From Lentzea sp. NEAU-D7 (lineage in GTDB: Bacteria; Actinomycetota; Actinomycetes; Mycobacteriales; Pseudonocardiaceae), in the NCBI RefSeq assembly GCF_026242055.1, contig NZ_JAPJDL010000015.1, positions 1 to 64,000 of the forward strand: a DNA stretch of 64,000 nucleotides, written 5' to 3'. Both the position numbers and the translations under genes were made by a program. The notes beneath the pieces were generated by a model, which had not been told where the DNA came from, did no database searches, and saw nothing but the letters and a program-made list of their open reading frames with translations. Every line of letters begins with the position of its first letter. Within the stretch, counting starts at the first letter, position 1. Below are positions 34,402-42,717 of this stretch, piece after piece.

Positions 34402-35099
34402 CGGTAGCGGTGGTGCTCGGTGCAGCCGAGCTCCTCGTACAGCCTGATCGCCGGTTCGTTGTGCTCGGCCACCTGCAGCGCGCACGTCGTGGCGCCCTGT
34501 GCCAGGCCCCAGCCCGCGAGCTCGCCCATGAGCCGCCGCGCGAGGCCCTGACGGCGGTGTGACGGCCGCACGGCGAGCCGGGCGACGTGCAGCACGTCCT
34601 CGACCACGGCGCCGCGCACGGCCGCGACCACGGTGTCGCCGGCGGTGATGCTCGCGAAGCAGACGCCGCTCCCGCTGCCGAGCACGTGCCGCTGCGCGGC
34701 GGACACCTCGGATCCGGCCGTGAGTTCCCACCATCCGGGAAGATCGCGACTCTCGGCCACGCCGTCCGCGAACTTCTCCAGCGCGCCGGTCATCACCAGT
34801 GACTCGGCACCACCAGGATGATCCAGATCGACGCGCCAACCGGCGGCTTCGATCGCGGACTCCGGGGGTGAGCCGTTGACCACATGCGCGGTGGGTTTGA
34901 TGCCGTGCTCGCGGGCGAACCCTTGAGCGGCCCTCAACGCCTCCGGGACGGGCATGCCGGGGTCACCGCAGGTCAGCGTGCTGTTCGCGCGGCCGGTGAA
35001 GCCCGCGGCGGCACGCATCAACCAGTCTCCAAGCGGAACTTCTGCCAGGGCGGGCCATGCTCGCGCGCAGAGTGATTCCAGGTGATCCACGGTGTGCAC
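34377..35099 (-). CDS. GNAT family N-acetyltransferase
   Basis: 240 aa. The C-terminal half is a GNAT domain: VARLAVRPSHRRQGLARRLMGELAGWG is the acetyl-CoA-binding motif A, followed by LQVAEHNEPAIRLYEELGC. The N-terminal 110 residues resemble a degenerate second GNAT lobe. GTG 35099 with AGGA 7 nt upstream is chosen; the frame stays open to 35159. Substrate unknown. Divergent from the ferredoxin gene. Confidence 0.82.
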   Translation of the reverse strand: MHTVDHLESLCARAWPALAEVPLGDWLMRAAAGFTGRANSTLTCGDPGMPVPEALRAAQGFAREHGIKPTAHVVNGSPPESAIEAAGWRVDLDHPGGAESLVMTGALEKFADGVAESRDLPGWWELTAGSEVSAAQRHVLGSGSGVCFASITAGDTVVAAVRGAVVEDVLHVARLAVRPSHRRQGLARRLMGELAGWGLAQGATTCALQVAEHNEPAIRLYEELGCTEHHRYRYWIPAVS

Positions 35100-35251
35100 A
35101 CGTTCATCCTGACTAGGTTGGAAAGAGATTTTCCGGCCGGGGGTTGTGACGTGGCACACCGTGCAGCTAAGGCAAGCCTGACCGGGTGATACTCGAACGT
35201 GCCGCGTACTCTCCGGCTTGCGCGGTGTGACCGATGAAGTTGGAGAGCGCA

Positions 35252-35581
35252 GTGACTTATGTGATCGCCCAGCCGTGCGTGGATCTGCTCGACAAGGCGT
35301 GCATCGAAGAGTGCCCCGTCGACTGCATCTACGAAGGCGACCGGATGCTCTACATCCACCCCGACGAGTGTGTGGACTGTGGCGCGTGCGAGCCCGTGTG
35401 CCCGGTGGAAGCCATCTACTACGAGGACGACGTCCCCGACGAGTGGAAGGACTACACCAAGGCGAACGTCGACTTCTTCAACGAGCTCGGCTCGCCCGGT
35501 GGCGCGTCGAAGGTCGGCAAGGTCAGCGCCGACCCCGAGTTCGTGAAGGCGCTCGCACCACAGGCTGCTGAGGGGCATTGA
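35252..35581 (+). CDS. fdxC: 7Fe ferredoxin [3Fe-4S][4Fe-4S]
   Basis: 109 aa. Cys pattern CVDLLDKACIEECPVDC then CVDCGACEPVCP, the standard FdxA/FdxC arrangement for one 3Fe-4S and one 4Fe-4S cluster, with the C-terminal extension usual in actinobacteria. GTG 35252 has GGAGAG upstream; an ATG at 35234 would add six residues. It acts as an electron donor, for example to cytochromes P450. The overlap with the aminotransferase gene is conserved in mycobacteria (Rv1177-Rv1178). Confidence 0.95.
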   Translation: MTYVIAQPCVDLLDKACIEECPVDCIYEGDRMLYIHPDECVDCGACEPVCPVEAIYYEDDVPDEWKDYTKANVDFFNELGSPGGASKVGKVSADPEFVKALAPQAAEGH

Positions 35582-36675
35582 TCATCCGACGCAGGGGCCC
35601 GGCGCTGCCGGACTTCCCGTGGGACCAGCTGGCAGGCCACGCCGCCAAGGCGCGCAAGCACCCCGGCGGCGTGGTCGACCTGTCGGTCGGCACCCCTGTC
35701 GACCCGGTTCCCGCGGTGATCCAGTCCGCGCTGTCGTCGGTCGCCGACGTTCCCGGCTACCCGACCACCCACGGCACTCCTGAGCTGCGCGCGGCCTTCG
35801 TCGCCGCGGTGGAGCGCCGGTACGGGATCGTCGGCGTCCAGGAAGCGGCGGTGCTGCCCACGATCGGCTCCAAGGAGCTCGTGGCGTGGCTGCCCACCCT
35901 GCTCGGCGTAGGGCCGGGTGACGTCGTGGCCGTGCCCGCCGTCGCGTACCCCACCTACGAGGTGGGCGCGCTGATGGCGGGGGCCGAGGTCGTCCGCCTC
36001 GCCGACGGGGAGCAGCCGCCCGCCGGCACGAAGCTGGTGTGGCTCAACTCGCCGTCGAACCCGACGGGGCGCGTGCTGTCGGCCGAGCAGCTGCGGGACG
36101 CGGTCGCCGCCGCCCGCGCGGTCGGCGCGGTCGTGGCGTCGGACGAGTGCTACCTGGCACTGCCGTGGGACTCCTCGCCGGTGTCGGTGCTGCACCCGTC
36201 CGTTGTGGACTCCTTCGACGGGGTGCTCGCCGTGCACTCGCTGTCGAAGTCGTCGTCGCTCGCGGGCTACCGGGCCGGGTTCATCACCGGTGACCCGGAG
36301 CTGGTCGCGGGTCTGCTGGAACTGCGCAAGCACGCCGGCATGATCGTGCCGCGGCCGGTGCAGGAGGCCATGCGCGCCGCCCTGGAGGACGACGAGCACG
36401 TCGCCGAGCAGCGGTCCCGGTACCTGGCCCGGCGGCAGGTCCTGAAGCCCGCGCTGGAGGCGGCCGGGTTCACCGTGTCGCACTCGGAGGCAGGGCTCTA
36501 CCTGTGGTCGTCCCGCGGTGAGGACTCCTGGGAGACCATCTCCTGGCTGGCCGACCGCGGCATCCTCGCGGCTCCGGGCACGTTCTACGGACCGGCGGGT
36601 GCGAAGCACGTGCGGGTCGCGCTCACGGCCACCGACGAGCGGATCGCGGCGGCGGTCGAGCGCCTCGGCGTCTGA
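35578..36675 (+). CDS. dapC: succinyldiaminopimelate transaminase-like aminotransferase
   Basis: 365-aa fold-type I PLP enzyme, class I/II aminotransferase. Substrate and cofactor residues are seen in PGYPTTHGTPELR, LNSPSNPTGRVL, DECYLAL and the PLP lysine in HSLSKSSSLAGYR. It is often annotated as the aminotransferase that makes N-succinyl-diaminopimelate; dapD and dapE nearby support a lysine/peptidoglycan role. The TTG start overlaps the ferredoxin stop (TTGA). Confidence 0.85.
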   Translation: MIIRRRGPALPDFPWDQLAGHAAKARKHPGGVVDLSVGTPVDPVPAVIQSALSSVADVPGYPTTHGTPELRAAFVAAVERRYGIVGVQEAAVLPTIGSKELVAWLPTLLGVGPGDVVAVPAVAYPTYEVGALMAGAEVVRLADGEQPPAGTKLVWLNSPSNPTGRVLSAEQLRDAVAAARAVGAVVASDECYLALPWDSSPVSVLHPSVVDSFDGVLAVHSLSKSSSLAGYRAGFITGDPELVAGLLELRKHAGMIVPRPVQEAMRAALEDDEHVAEQRSRYLARRQVLKPALEAAGFTVSHSEAGLYLWSSRGEDSWETISWLADRGILAAPGTFYGPAGAKHVRVALTATDERIAAAVERLGV

Positions 36676-37581
36676 TCAGGGCTTGAGAGCCGACCAGACC
36701 CTGCGGGTGAACTGGTTCGGCGGCACGGCGTCCGTGGTGAGCCGCACCGACGTGCTGATCTCCTCGCCGCTCAGGCCCAGGCCGAGCACGAGGTGCCAGT
36801 GCAGGTCCCAGAGGTCGGCGAACTCGTCCAGTTCCACGTCCGCGTCCGCGCTGACGTGGAGCACGGCCGGTTCCGCGACGCGCACGACGCGTTCGACGGC
36901 CCGCACGTCCCGCGTGTTGGTGCGGAAGCTGAACGCCAGGTCGACCGTCTCGCTGTCGAGCCCGTACGTCGCGTACGAGTGGCATCTGTGGTGCGGCAAC
37001 GACAACGGCTGGTTCGTCTCCAGGTAGAGGTCGCCCTCGAACCGCAGCGTCGGTGAGTGCTGGCTCAGGGTGGCGCGGGCGCTGACGAACTCCCAGCCGG
37101 GCATGTCCAGCTTGGGCACCAGCAGTTCCAGCACCTCGCTGCGCCGCGCGGACCGGGTGCGCTCACCCGAGCGCCACGGGATCTCCCTGCTGTAGGGCTC
37201 TTTCTTCGTGACGAACACGTACGGCGCGTTGTCGGTCTGCAGGCTCAGGACGACGACGGTGCGGCCGCGCGCCCAGTCGAACGCGACGGTGGTCAGACCC
37301 GGTGCCACGCCGTCGAAGTGGCTCTCGACGCGGGGCCACCAGCTCGACAGCTCCTCGGCCAGCGCGCCCTTGACGTACCGGCCCTTCTCGTCGACGCCGA
37401 CGATCCACATGGCCTCCGACCCGCGCGCGGCGTTGCACAGCGCCGCGATCTGGCGGGCCGCCTTGCCGTGGTCGATCGGCCACTGGGTCTTGAACTCCAC
37501 GAAGGAGTCCTCGGACTGCGCCCCCTCCAGGGCACGCTCGATCGCGGCGCGAGCGTTCAACTCAAGTCGCTGTTTGAGCAC
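36676..37581 (-). CDS. AlbA_2/Schlafen-like domain protein
   Basis: 301 aa. Residues about 25-115 look like the AlbA_2 (Schlafen AAA_4) domain: EDSFVEFKTQWP, ARQIAALCNAARGSEAMWIVGVDEKG and a later VVVLSLQTDNAPYV. Such domains bind nucleic acids and in some families act as RNases, but no full catalytic triad can be claimed. The C-terminal 150 residues are not recognised. A clear AGGAGG fixes GTG 37581 as start rather than GTG 37587. It ends directly against dapC. Confidence 0.65.
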   Translation of the reverse strand: MLKQRLELNARAAIERALEGAQSEDSFVEFKTQWPIDHGKAARQIAALCNAARGSEAMWIVGVDEKGRYVKGALAEELSSWWPRVESHFDGVAPGLTTVAFDWARGRTVVVLSLQTDNAPYVFVTKKEPYSREIPWRSGERTRSARRSEVLELLVPKLDMPGWEFVSARATLSQHSPTLRFEGDLYLETNQPLSLPHHRCHSYATYGLDSETVDLAFSFRTNTRDVRAVERVVRVAEPAVLHVSADADVELDEFADLWDLHWHLVLGLGLSGEEISTSVRLTTDAVPPNQFTRRVWSALKP

Positions 37582-37667
37582 GTGCACCTCCTAGAGCCGG
37601 CGAGGGCCAGTCCGCCTGCGCAGACCGGGCCCCGGACACCGCATTCGCCTCCCTGAAGCGGCTGGGG

Positions 37668-38624
37668 TCAGTCGTTGGCGTGCAACGCGGCGTTCAGTTC
37701 GACGCCGGTGCCCTTCCGGGGCTTGACCTTCACCGCGCCGGTCACCGAGTCCCGGATGAACAGCAGGTTCGATTGTCCGCTCAAAGTGACCGCCTTGACG
37801 ACCTCGCCGTCCGGCAGCGTCACCTTCGTGCCGGCGGTGACGTAGAGGCCGGCCTCGATCACGCAGTCGTCGCCCAGCGAGATGCCCAGGCCGGCGTTCG
37901 CGCCGAGCAGGCAGCGCTCGCCGATGCTGATGACCTGCTTGCCGCCGCCCGACAGCGTGCCCATGATCGACGCGCCGCCGCCGACGTCCGAGCCGTCACC
38001 GACCACGACGCCGCCGGAGATGCGGCCCTCGACCATCGAGCTGCCGAGCGTGCCGGCGTTGAAGTTCACGAAGCCCTCGTGCATGACCGTGGTGCCGGAC
38101 GCGAGGTGGGCGCCGAGGCGGACGCGGTCCGCGTCGCCGATGCGGACACCGGACGGGACGACGTAGTCGACCATGCGCGGGAACTTGTCGATGCTGTACA
38201 CCGTCACCGGGCCACGGACGCGCAGGCGGGTGCGGGTCTGCTCGAAGCCGTCGACCGCGCACGGGCCGTGGTTCGTCCACACGACGTTCGTCAGCAGGCC
38301 GAACATGCCGTCGAGGTTCGCGCCGTGCGGCTTGATCAGGCGGTGGCTGAGCAGGTGCAGGCGGAGCCAGATGTCGTAGGTGTTCTCCGGGGCGGCCTCC
38401 AGGTCGACGGCGACCTTGACGCCGACGACCTCGACGCCGCGCTCCAGGTCCTCGCCGAGCAGCTTCGCGGCGGCCTCACCGAGGGCTTCCGCGATCTCGG
38501 CGGAGGACACGCGGACGGTGCCCAGCTCTGCCGTCCCACCGAGGGCGGGGGACGGGTACCAGGTGTCGAGGACGGTGCCGTCCGGGGTCACAGTGGCCAG
38601 GCCGATGCCGTATGCGGTGCTCAC
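37668..38624 (-). CDS. dapD: 2,3,4,5-tetrahydropyridine-2,6-dicarboxylate N-succinyltransferase
   Basis: 318 aa, the same size as mycobacterial DapD (about 317). A C-terminal left-handed beta-helix of hexapeptide repeats is visible (VRLGAHLASGTTVMHEGFVNFNAGTLGSSMV is read in segments; then VVGDGSDVGGGASI). It transfers succinate from succinyl-CoA in the succinylase branch of lysine/meso-diaminopimelate synthesis. GTG 38624 is leaderless (TAAGCT 8 nt upstream); the longer frame to 38660 lacks support. Confidence 0.93.
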   Translation of the reverse strand: MSTAYGIGLATVTPDGTVLDTWYPSPALGGTAELGTVRVSSAEIAEALGEAAAKLLGEDLERGVEVVGVKVAVDLEAAPENTYDIWLRLHLLSHRLIKPHGANLDGMFGLLTNVVWTNHGPCAVDGFEQTRTRLRVRGPVTVYSIDKFPRMVDYVVPSGVRIGDADRVRLGAHLASGTTVMHEGFVNFNAGTLGSSMVEGRISGGVVVGDGSDVGGGASIMGTLSGGGKQVISIGERCLLGANAGLGISLGDDCVIEAGLYVTAGTKVTLPDGEVVKAVTLSGQSNLLFIRDSVTGAVKVKPRKGTGVELNAALHAND

Positions 38625-38632
38625 GGGTACCG

Positions 38633-38638
38633 AGCTTA
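38633..38638 (-). promoter_or_regulatory. -10 hexamer TAAGCT for leaderless dapD
   Basis: 8 nt before GTG 38624. Confidence 0.5.
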
Positions 38639-38693
38639 GTCCGCTGACCGGTCCGGCCACCGTCCGGCGGGGCAGGGCCCGGCCGCCGGGAGC

Positions 38694-39107
38694 TCAGTCG
38701 GGAACCTCCGCGCTGAAGTACAGCGAACCCAGGTCACCGCGGGTCGCGATGAGCGCCTCGTTGCACTTCGACTGACGCGCGTCGGTGCTGGACACGTTGT
38801 CGACGCGCACCTCCGCGCACCGGTGTGCCTCGAAGTCGCCCACGGCGGTCATCAGCCGCGGCAGGACCTCGCTGACGTCCTCCTGGACCTGCTTGCCCCG
38901 CAGCGACCCGTCGAGCTGCCGGGTCATGGTGCCGACGTCCTCGACCCACGCGGCGCAGTCGGCCGGGGTGAAGCTGTGCTGGGAGCCGCACGGCGCGGTG
39001 AACAGCGACCTGATCGCGCCGCACTGCCGGTCGCACGCGGCGGGAGCCTCGCCGCAGCCGGTGGTCATGAGCAGCAGGGAGATGACCAGGAGTGTTCGCT
39101 TGATCAC
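38694..39107 (-). CDS. small lipoprotein, function unknown
   Basis: 137 aa. Signal peptide MIKRTLLVISLLLMTTGC with lipobox TTGC (Cys18), then a Cys-rich domain (CDRQCG, PCGSQ, DCAAW, HRCAE, SKCNE) that could hold three disulphides outside the cell. No known family. It is divergent from dapE with 60 bp between starts, both with leaderless-type -10 boxes. Confidence 0.75.
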   Translation of the reverse strand: MIKRTLLVISLLLMTTGCGEAPAACDRQCGAIRSLFTAPCGSQHSFTPADCAAWVEDVGTMTRQLDGSLRGKQVQEDVSEVLPRLMTAVGDFEAHRCAEVRVDNVSSTDARQSKCNEALIATRGDLGSLYFSAEVPD

Positions 39108-39114
39108 GCAGTGC

Positions 39115-39120
39115 ACGGTA
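39115..39120 (-). promoter_or_regulatory. -10 hexamer TACCGT for the small lipoprotein gene
   Basis: 7 nt before GTG 39107. Confidence 0.5.
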
Positions 39121-39154
39121 TCGGCTGAACGGCTCAGCGCCCAAGCCGCCTGAG

Positions 39155-39160
39155 TAGGGT
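39155..39160 (+). promoter_or_regulatory. -10 hexamer TAGGGT for leaderless dapE
   Basis: 7 nt before GTG 39168. Confidence 0.6.
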
Positions 39161-39167
39161 GAGCCGC

Positions 39168-40235
39168 GTGTCCGACACCCTTGATCTCTTCGCCGACCCG
39201 ATCGACCTGACGACCTCGCTGGTGGATGTGCGCAGCGTGTCCGGGGAGGAGGCGGAGATCGCGGACCTCGTGCAGCGGTCGCTGGAGCTCCACGCGCCCC
39301 ACCTGGAGATCACCCGATCAGGCAACTCCGTGCTGGCCAGGACGACCCTCGGCCGGGAGCGCCGGGTGGTGCTCGCCGGGCACCTGGACACCGTGCCGAT
39401 CAACCAGAACTTCCCGAGCCGCCGCGAGGGCGACGTCCTGCACGGCTGCGGCACGGTCGACATGAAGGGCGGCGACGCGGTCATGCTCGCCATCGCGGCC
39501 CTGAGCCACCAGGCGCGCCACGACCTCACGTTCGTCTTCTACGACTGCGAGGAGATCGAGGCCGAGCGCAACGGGCTCACCAGGATCCAGCGCGACCTCC
39601 CGGAATGGCTGCTGGGCGACCTCGCGATCGTGTGCGAGCCGTCCAACGGCACGGTCGAGGCGGGCTGCCAGGGCACGATGCGGATCGAGATCAGGACGTC
39701 AGGGAAGCGCGCCCACACCGCCAGGGCGTGGATGGGCCGCAACGCCATCCACGGCCTGGGCGAGGCGCTGCGCAGGCTGGAGGTCTACGTGCCGCGGCAG
39801 CCCGAGATCGACGGCTGCCAGTACCACGAGGGCCTGCAGGCCGTGAAGATCAGCGGCGGCGTCGCGGGCAACGTCGTGCCGGACGAGGCCGTGCTCACGG
39901 TCAACCACCGGTTCGCGCCGGACCGCACGGTGGAGCAGGCCGAACAGCACCTCCGCGAGGTCTTCGAGGGCTTCGACGTCACCGTCACGGACCTCGCGGC
40001 CGGTGCGCTGCCGGGTCTGAACGCCCCCGCGGCGCAGGAACTGGTGCTGGCCGCCGGTGGCACTCCGGTGGCCAAGCTGGGCTGGACGGACGTGGCGCGG
40101 TTCGCGGCGCTGGGCATGCCCGCGGTCAACTTCGGGCCGGGCGATCCGACGCTGGCGCACACCCAGGAGGAGAACGTGCCGGTCCGGCAGATCACCGAGT
40201 GTTTCGCCGTGCTTAAGCGGTTTTTGCTGGACTGA
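39168..40235 (+). CDS. dapE: succinyl-diaminopimelate desuccinylase
   Basis: 355-aa M20 zinc amidohydrolase. Metal ligands and catalytic residues are visible in LAGHLDTVP, CGTVDMKGGD, DCEEIEAERNG and CEPSNGTVEAGCQGT, with a C-terminal LAHTQEE. It hydrolyses N-succinyl-LL-diaminopimelate, two steps after DapD. GTG 39168 is chosen from the -10 box; an ATG at 39159 in frame is less likely. Confidence 0.94.
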   Translation: MSDTLDLFADPIDLTTSLVDVRSVSGEEAEIADLVQRSLELHAPHLEITRSGNSVLARTTLGRERRVVLAGHLDTVPINQNFPSRREGDVLHGCGTVDMKGGDAVMLAIAALSHQARHDLTFVFYDCEEIEAERNGLTRIQRDLPEWLLGDLAIVCEPSNGTVEAGCQGTMRIEIRTSGKRAHTARAWMGRNAIHGLGEALRRLEVYVPRQPEIDGCQYHEGLQAVKISGGVAGNVVPDEAVLTVNHRFAPDRTVEQAEQHLREVFEGFDVTVTDLAAGALPGLNAPAAQELVLAAGGTPVAKLGWTDVARFAALGMPAVNFGPGDPTLAHTQEENVPVRQITECFAVLKRFLLD

Positions 40236-40239
40236 TCAC

Positions 40240-40245
40240 TAGAAT
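40240..40245 (+). promoter_or_regulatory. -10 hexamer TAGAAT for leaderless LOG gene
   Basis: 7 nt before ATG 40253. Confidence 0.6.
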
Positions 40246-40252
40246 CTCAGTG

Positions 40253-41035
40253 ATGACGGAAGAGAAGAAGAACGGCGCCGTCGATGAGCGCCCCTCGGAG
40301 AAGCGTCGCGGCCCGGTCGTGGAGCGGCGTGACCGCAAGGACGACCGCACCACCACCACGGACCAGCGCCTGCTCGACTCCCGCGGCCCCTCGGACTGGG
40401 TGCACACCGACCCGTGGCGGGTCCTGAGGATTCAGGCCGAGTTCGTCGAGGGTTTCGGCGCGCTGGCCGAGGTGCCGAGCGCGGTGACGGTCTTCGGATC
40501 CGCGCGCACCGGGCGTGACCACCCGGAGTACCAGACCGGGCGCGAACTGGGCGCCGCGCTGGCCGAAGCCGGGTTCGCGGCGATCACCGGTGGCGGTCCG
40601 GGCGCGATGGAGGCGGTCAACCGCGGGTGTTCGGAGGCCGGCGGTTTCTCGATCGGGCTCGGCATCGAGCTGCCGTTCGAGCAGGGCCTGAACCCGTGGG
40701 TCGACCTCGGCGTGAACTTCCGCTACTTCTTCGTGCGCAAGACCATGTTCATCAAGTACTCGCAGGCGTTCATCTGCCTGCCGGGTGGGTTCGGCACGCT
40801 CGACGAGCTGTTCGAGGCGCTGACACTGGTGCAGACGAAGAAGGTCACGAAGTTCCCGGTCGTGCTGTTCGGAACCGAGTACTGGCAGGGTCTTTACGAC
40901 TGGATCCAGAGCTCGGTGCTCGCCGGCGGCAAGGTCGGCGAGAAGGACCTCGCGCTGCTGCACCTCACCGACGACATCGACGACGCGGTGCGCGTCGTCA
41001 AGGACGCCCACAAGGCGTGGGCGGACGCGCACTGA
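40253..41035 (+). CDS. TIGR00730 (LOG) family protein, long form
   Basis: 260 aa. The lysine-decarboxylase-like Rossmann fold carries the LOG motif PGGFGTLDELFE and TGGGPGAMEAVNRG. An N-terminal extension of about 70 charged residues (EEKKNGAVDERPSEKRRG) is unusual. LOG enzymes release cytokinin bases or hydrolyse AMP/GMP-type nucleotides. A second LOG gene follows 115 bp downstream. Confidence 0.88.
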   Translation: MTEEKKNGAVDERPSEKRRGPVVERRDRKDDRTTTTDQRLLDSRGPSDWVHTDPWRVLRIQAEFVEGFGALAEVPSAVTVFGSARTGRDHPEYQTGRELGAALAEAGFAAITGGGPGAMEAVNRGCSEAGGFSIGLGIELPFEQGLNPWVDLGVNFRYFFVRKTMFIKYSQAFICLPGGFGTLDELFEALTLVQTKKVTKFPVVLFGTEYWQGLYDWIQSSVLAGGKVGEKDLALLHLTDDIDDAVRVVKDAHKAWADAH

Positions 41036-41150
41036 CGCCGCACGTCGAGCAAGGCCCGGCCTGCTGCCGCGCGCGGCGGGCCGCGGCCACGTCCCGGCCG
41101 CGAGGTGCGGGCCCAGCACCTTCGAGCACGGAAGTGGAAATCTCAGACCG

Positions 41151-41684
41151 ATGTACGTAGCTGTTTACTGCGGAAGCCTCGCCACCGTCCCCCAGAGCTA
41201 TGTCGATCTCGCCGCGGAGGTCGGGCGCCAGATCGCGGAACGCGGCTGGCACCTCGTCTGGGGCGGCGGGCAGACGTCGATGATGGGCGCGGTGGCGCGG
41301 GAGGCCAGGGCCGGCGGCGCCCACACCTACGGCGTCATCCCGAAGGGCCTCGCCACCAGGGAGATCGCCGACCGCGAGTCGACCGAGCTGCACGTCGTCG
41401 ACACCATGCGCGAGCGCAAGAAGATGATGGACGACAAGGCGGACGCGTTCCTGACGCTGCCGGGCGGCATCGGCACCGCCGAGGAGTTCTTCGAGGTGTG
41501 GACGGCCGGTGTGCTCGGCATGCACGGCAAGCCCGTCGTGCTGCTCGACGTCGACAACCACTACAAGGGACTCGTCGAGTGGCTGACGGAGTTGCGGGAC
41601 AAGGGTTTCGTCTCGCACGCCGCGCTGAAGTCGCTGATCGTCACGGACGACGTGTCAGTCGCCCTTGACGCTTGCGTCGTCTAG
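41151..41684 (+). CDS. LOG family cytokinin-riboside 5'-monophosphate phosphoribohydrolase-like
   Basis: 177 aa, normal LOG size. Opening MYVAVYCGS, GGGQTSMMGAVAREA and the catalytic/phosphate motif PGGIGTAEEFFE. The mycobacterial counterpart is Rv1205, whose loss of control (through proteasome failure) leads to cytokinin build-up. ATG 41151 lies behind GGAAG. Its 3' end overlaps the convergent winged-helix gene by 30 nt. Confidence 0.9.
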   Translation: MYVAVYCGSLATVPQSYVDLAAEVGRQIAERGWHLVWGGGQTSMMGAVAREARAGGAHTYGVIPKGLATREIADRESTELHVVDTMRERKKMMDDKADAFLTLPGGIGTAEEFFEVWTAGVLGMHGKPVVLLDVDNHYKGLVEWLTELRDKGFVSHAALKSLIVTDDVSVALDACVV

Positions 41685-42707
41685 TCCCTTCGCCCTGGCC
41701 AGCACCTGGGTCTCCGGCAGGAGGTCCGGCAACGGGCGGTACGGCGTCGCCGTCACCTCGAACCGCTTGCCGGACACCACCCTGCCCTGCCAGGAACCCG
41801 CGATCTCGCCGTCCACCAGGATCGCCCCGCGCCGGCCGAGGATGCGGAAGATGTCCTTCTGCGCGGCCTTGTCCGGCAGCAGCAGGTCCCGGTCGCGAGC
41901 CTGGAGGTACGGGTCGGTCGGCGGCAGGAGCCTGACCTCCGGCGGTTCGGCGTCGACGATCTCCACGTCCTCCGGCAGCCACGCCTTGGCGCCCTCGACG
42001 GTCACCTCGACCAGGCCCTCCTGCGGCCAGCGCTTCTTCACCTCGCGGGTCGACGTGCCGAAGTAACCGGCCACTTCGGACGGTCCGGCGGGGCCGTGCA
42101 GCGTCAGGTACCGGTGCACCAGCTCGTCGAACCCCGCGGTCTTGCGCGGCACGCCCGGCCAGCCGTGGATGCGTTCGAACGTCACGGTCTTCTCCTCCGG
42201 GATGATCCGGAGACCCGCGGGCAGCGCGCCGAGGCGGAAGATCGGGTCGCTCACGTGCTCGGTCTGGCAGCCCCGGCAAGGTTCGATCGTCTGCTTGGGT
42301 GCCAACGGGGTCAGGGCCTTGCTCACCTCGCCCTTGGTCATCGGCTTCGTGACGATCGACCTCATGGCGGTGGCGATGTGCCGCAGCGACGCCAGCAGGT
42401 CGTCCACCTTCGGACGTGCGGCGCGGGCACGGGCGTCGGCGTCGCTCCACGGCCACAGCGCGCGGGCGAACGCCTTCAGCTCGCCGGCCCGGTGCAGGTG
42501 AGGAGCGCCCCGCACGGACCAGGTCACGGTGAAGTCCGCTGTCGACGGTGCGTCCAGCCGGGCGGCGAGGCTCAGCAGGGCCGAGCCGGAGGTGTTGTCC
42601 TGGACGCCCAGGGAGAACACCGCCAGCTCGGTCGCGTCGCTGATCCGCCGGTCCAGTTCGTGCTGGTGGATCCGGTGGAGGAGCACCTGTTTCCGGGTGA
42701 GGTCCAC
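41655..42707 (-). CDS. winged-helix DNA-binding protein (HTH_42/YcaQ-like)
   Basis: About 350 aa, three tandem winged-helix segments as in the HTH_42 family (HRIHQHELDRRIS, LGVQDNTSGSALLSLAARL, then DEIVHRYL-like GFDELVHRYLTLHGPAG and a C-terminal barrel LVDGEIAGSWQG). The fold is that of AlkZ/YcaQ DNA glycosylases; a QD pair sits near where those enzymes have catalytic QxQ/QxD, but activity cannot be claimed. GTG 42707 start. It follows the hydrolase gene by 10 nt. Confidence 0.78.
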   Translation of the reverse strand: MDLTRKQVLLHRIHQHELDRRISDATELAVFSLGVQDNTSGSALLSLAARLDAPSTADFTVTWSVRGAPHLHRAGELKAFARALWPWSDADARARAARPKVDDLLASLRHIATAMRSIVTKPMTKGEVSKALTPLAPKQTIEPCRGCQTEHVSDPIFRLGALPAGLRIIPEEKTVTFERIHGWPGVPRKTAGFDELVHRYLTLHGPAGPSEVAGYFGTSTREVKKRWPQEGLVEVTVEGAKAWLPEDVEIVDAEPPEVRLLPPTDPYLQARDRDLLLPDKAAQKDIFRILGRRGAILVDGEIAGSWQGRVVSGKRFEVTATPYRPLPDLLPETQVLARAKGLDDASVKGD

Positions 42708-42717
42708 CCGGACATTC

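Noticed and set aside
35160..35182. Possible second iron box upstream of the ferredoxin gene (AGCTAAGGCAAGCCTGACC)
   Set aside because: Only about 12 of 19 matches and a weak palindrome; too little to annotate.
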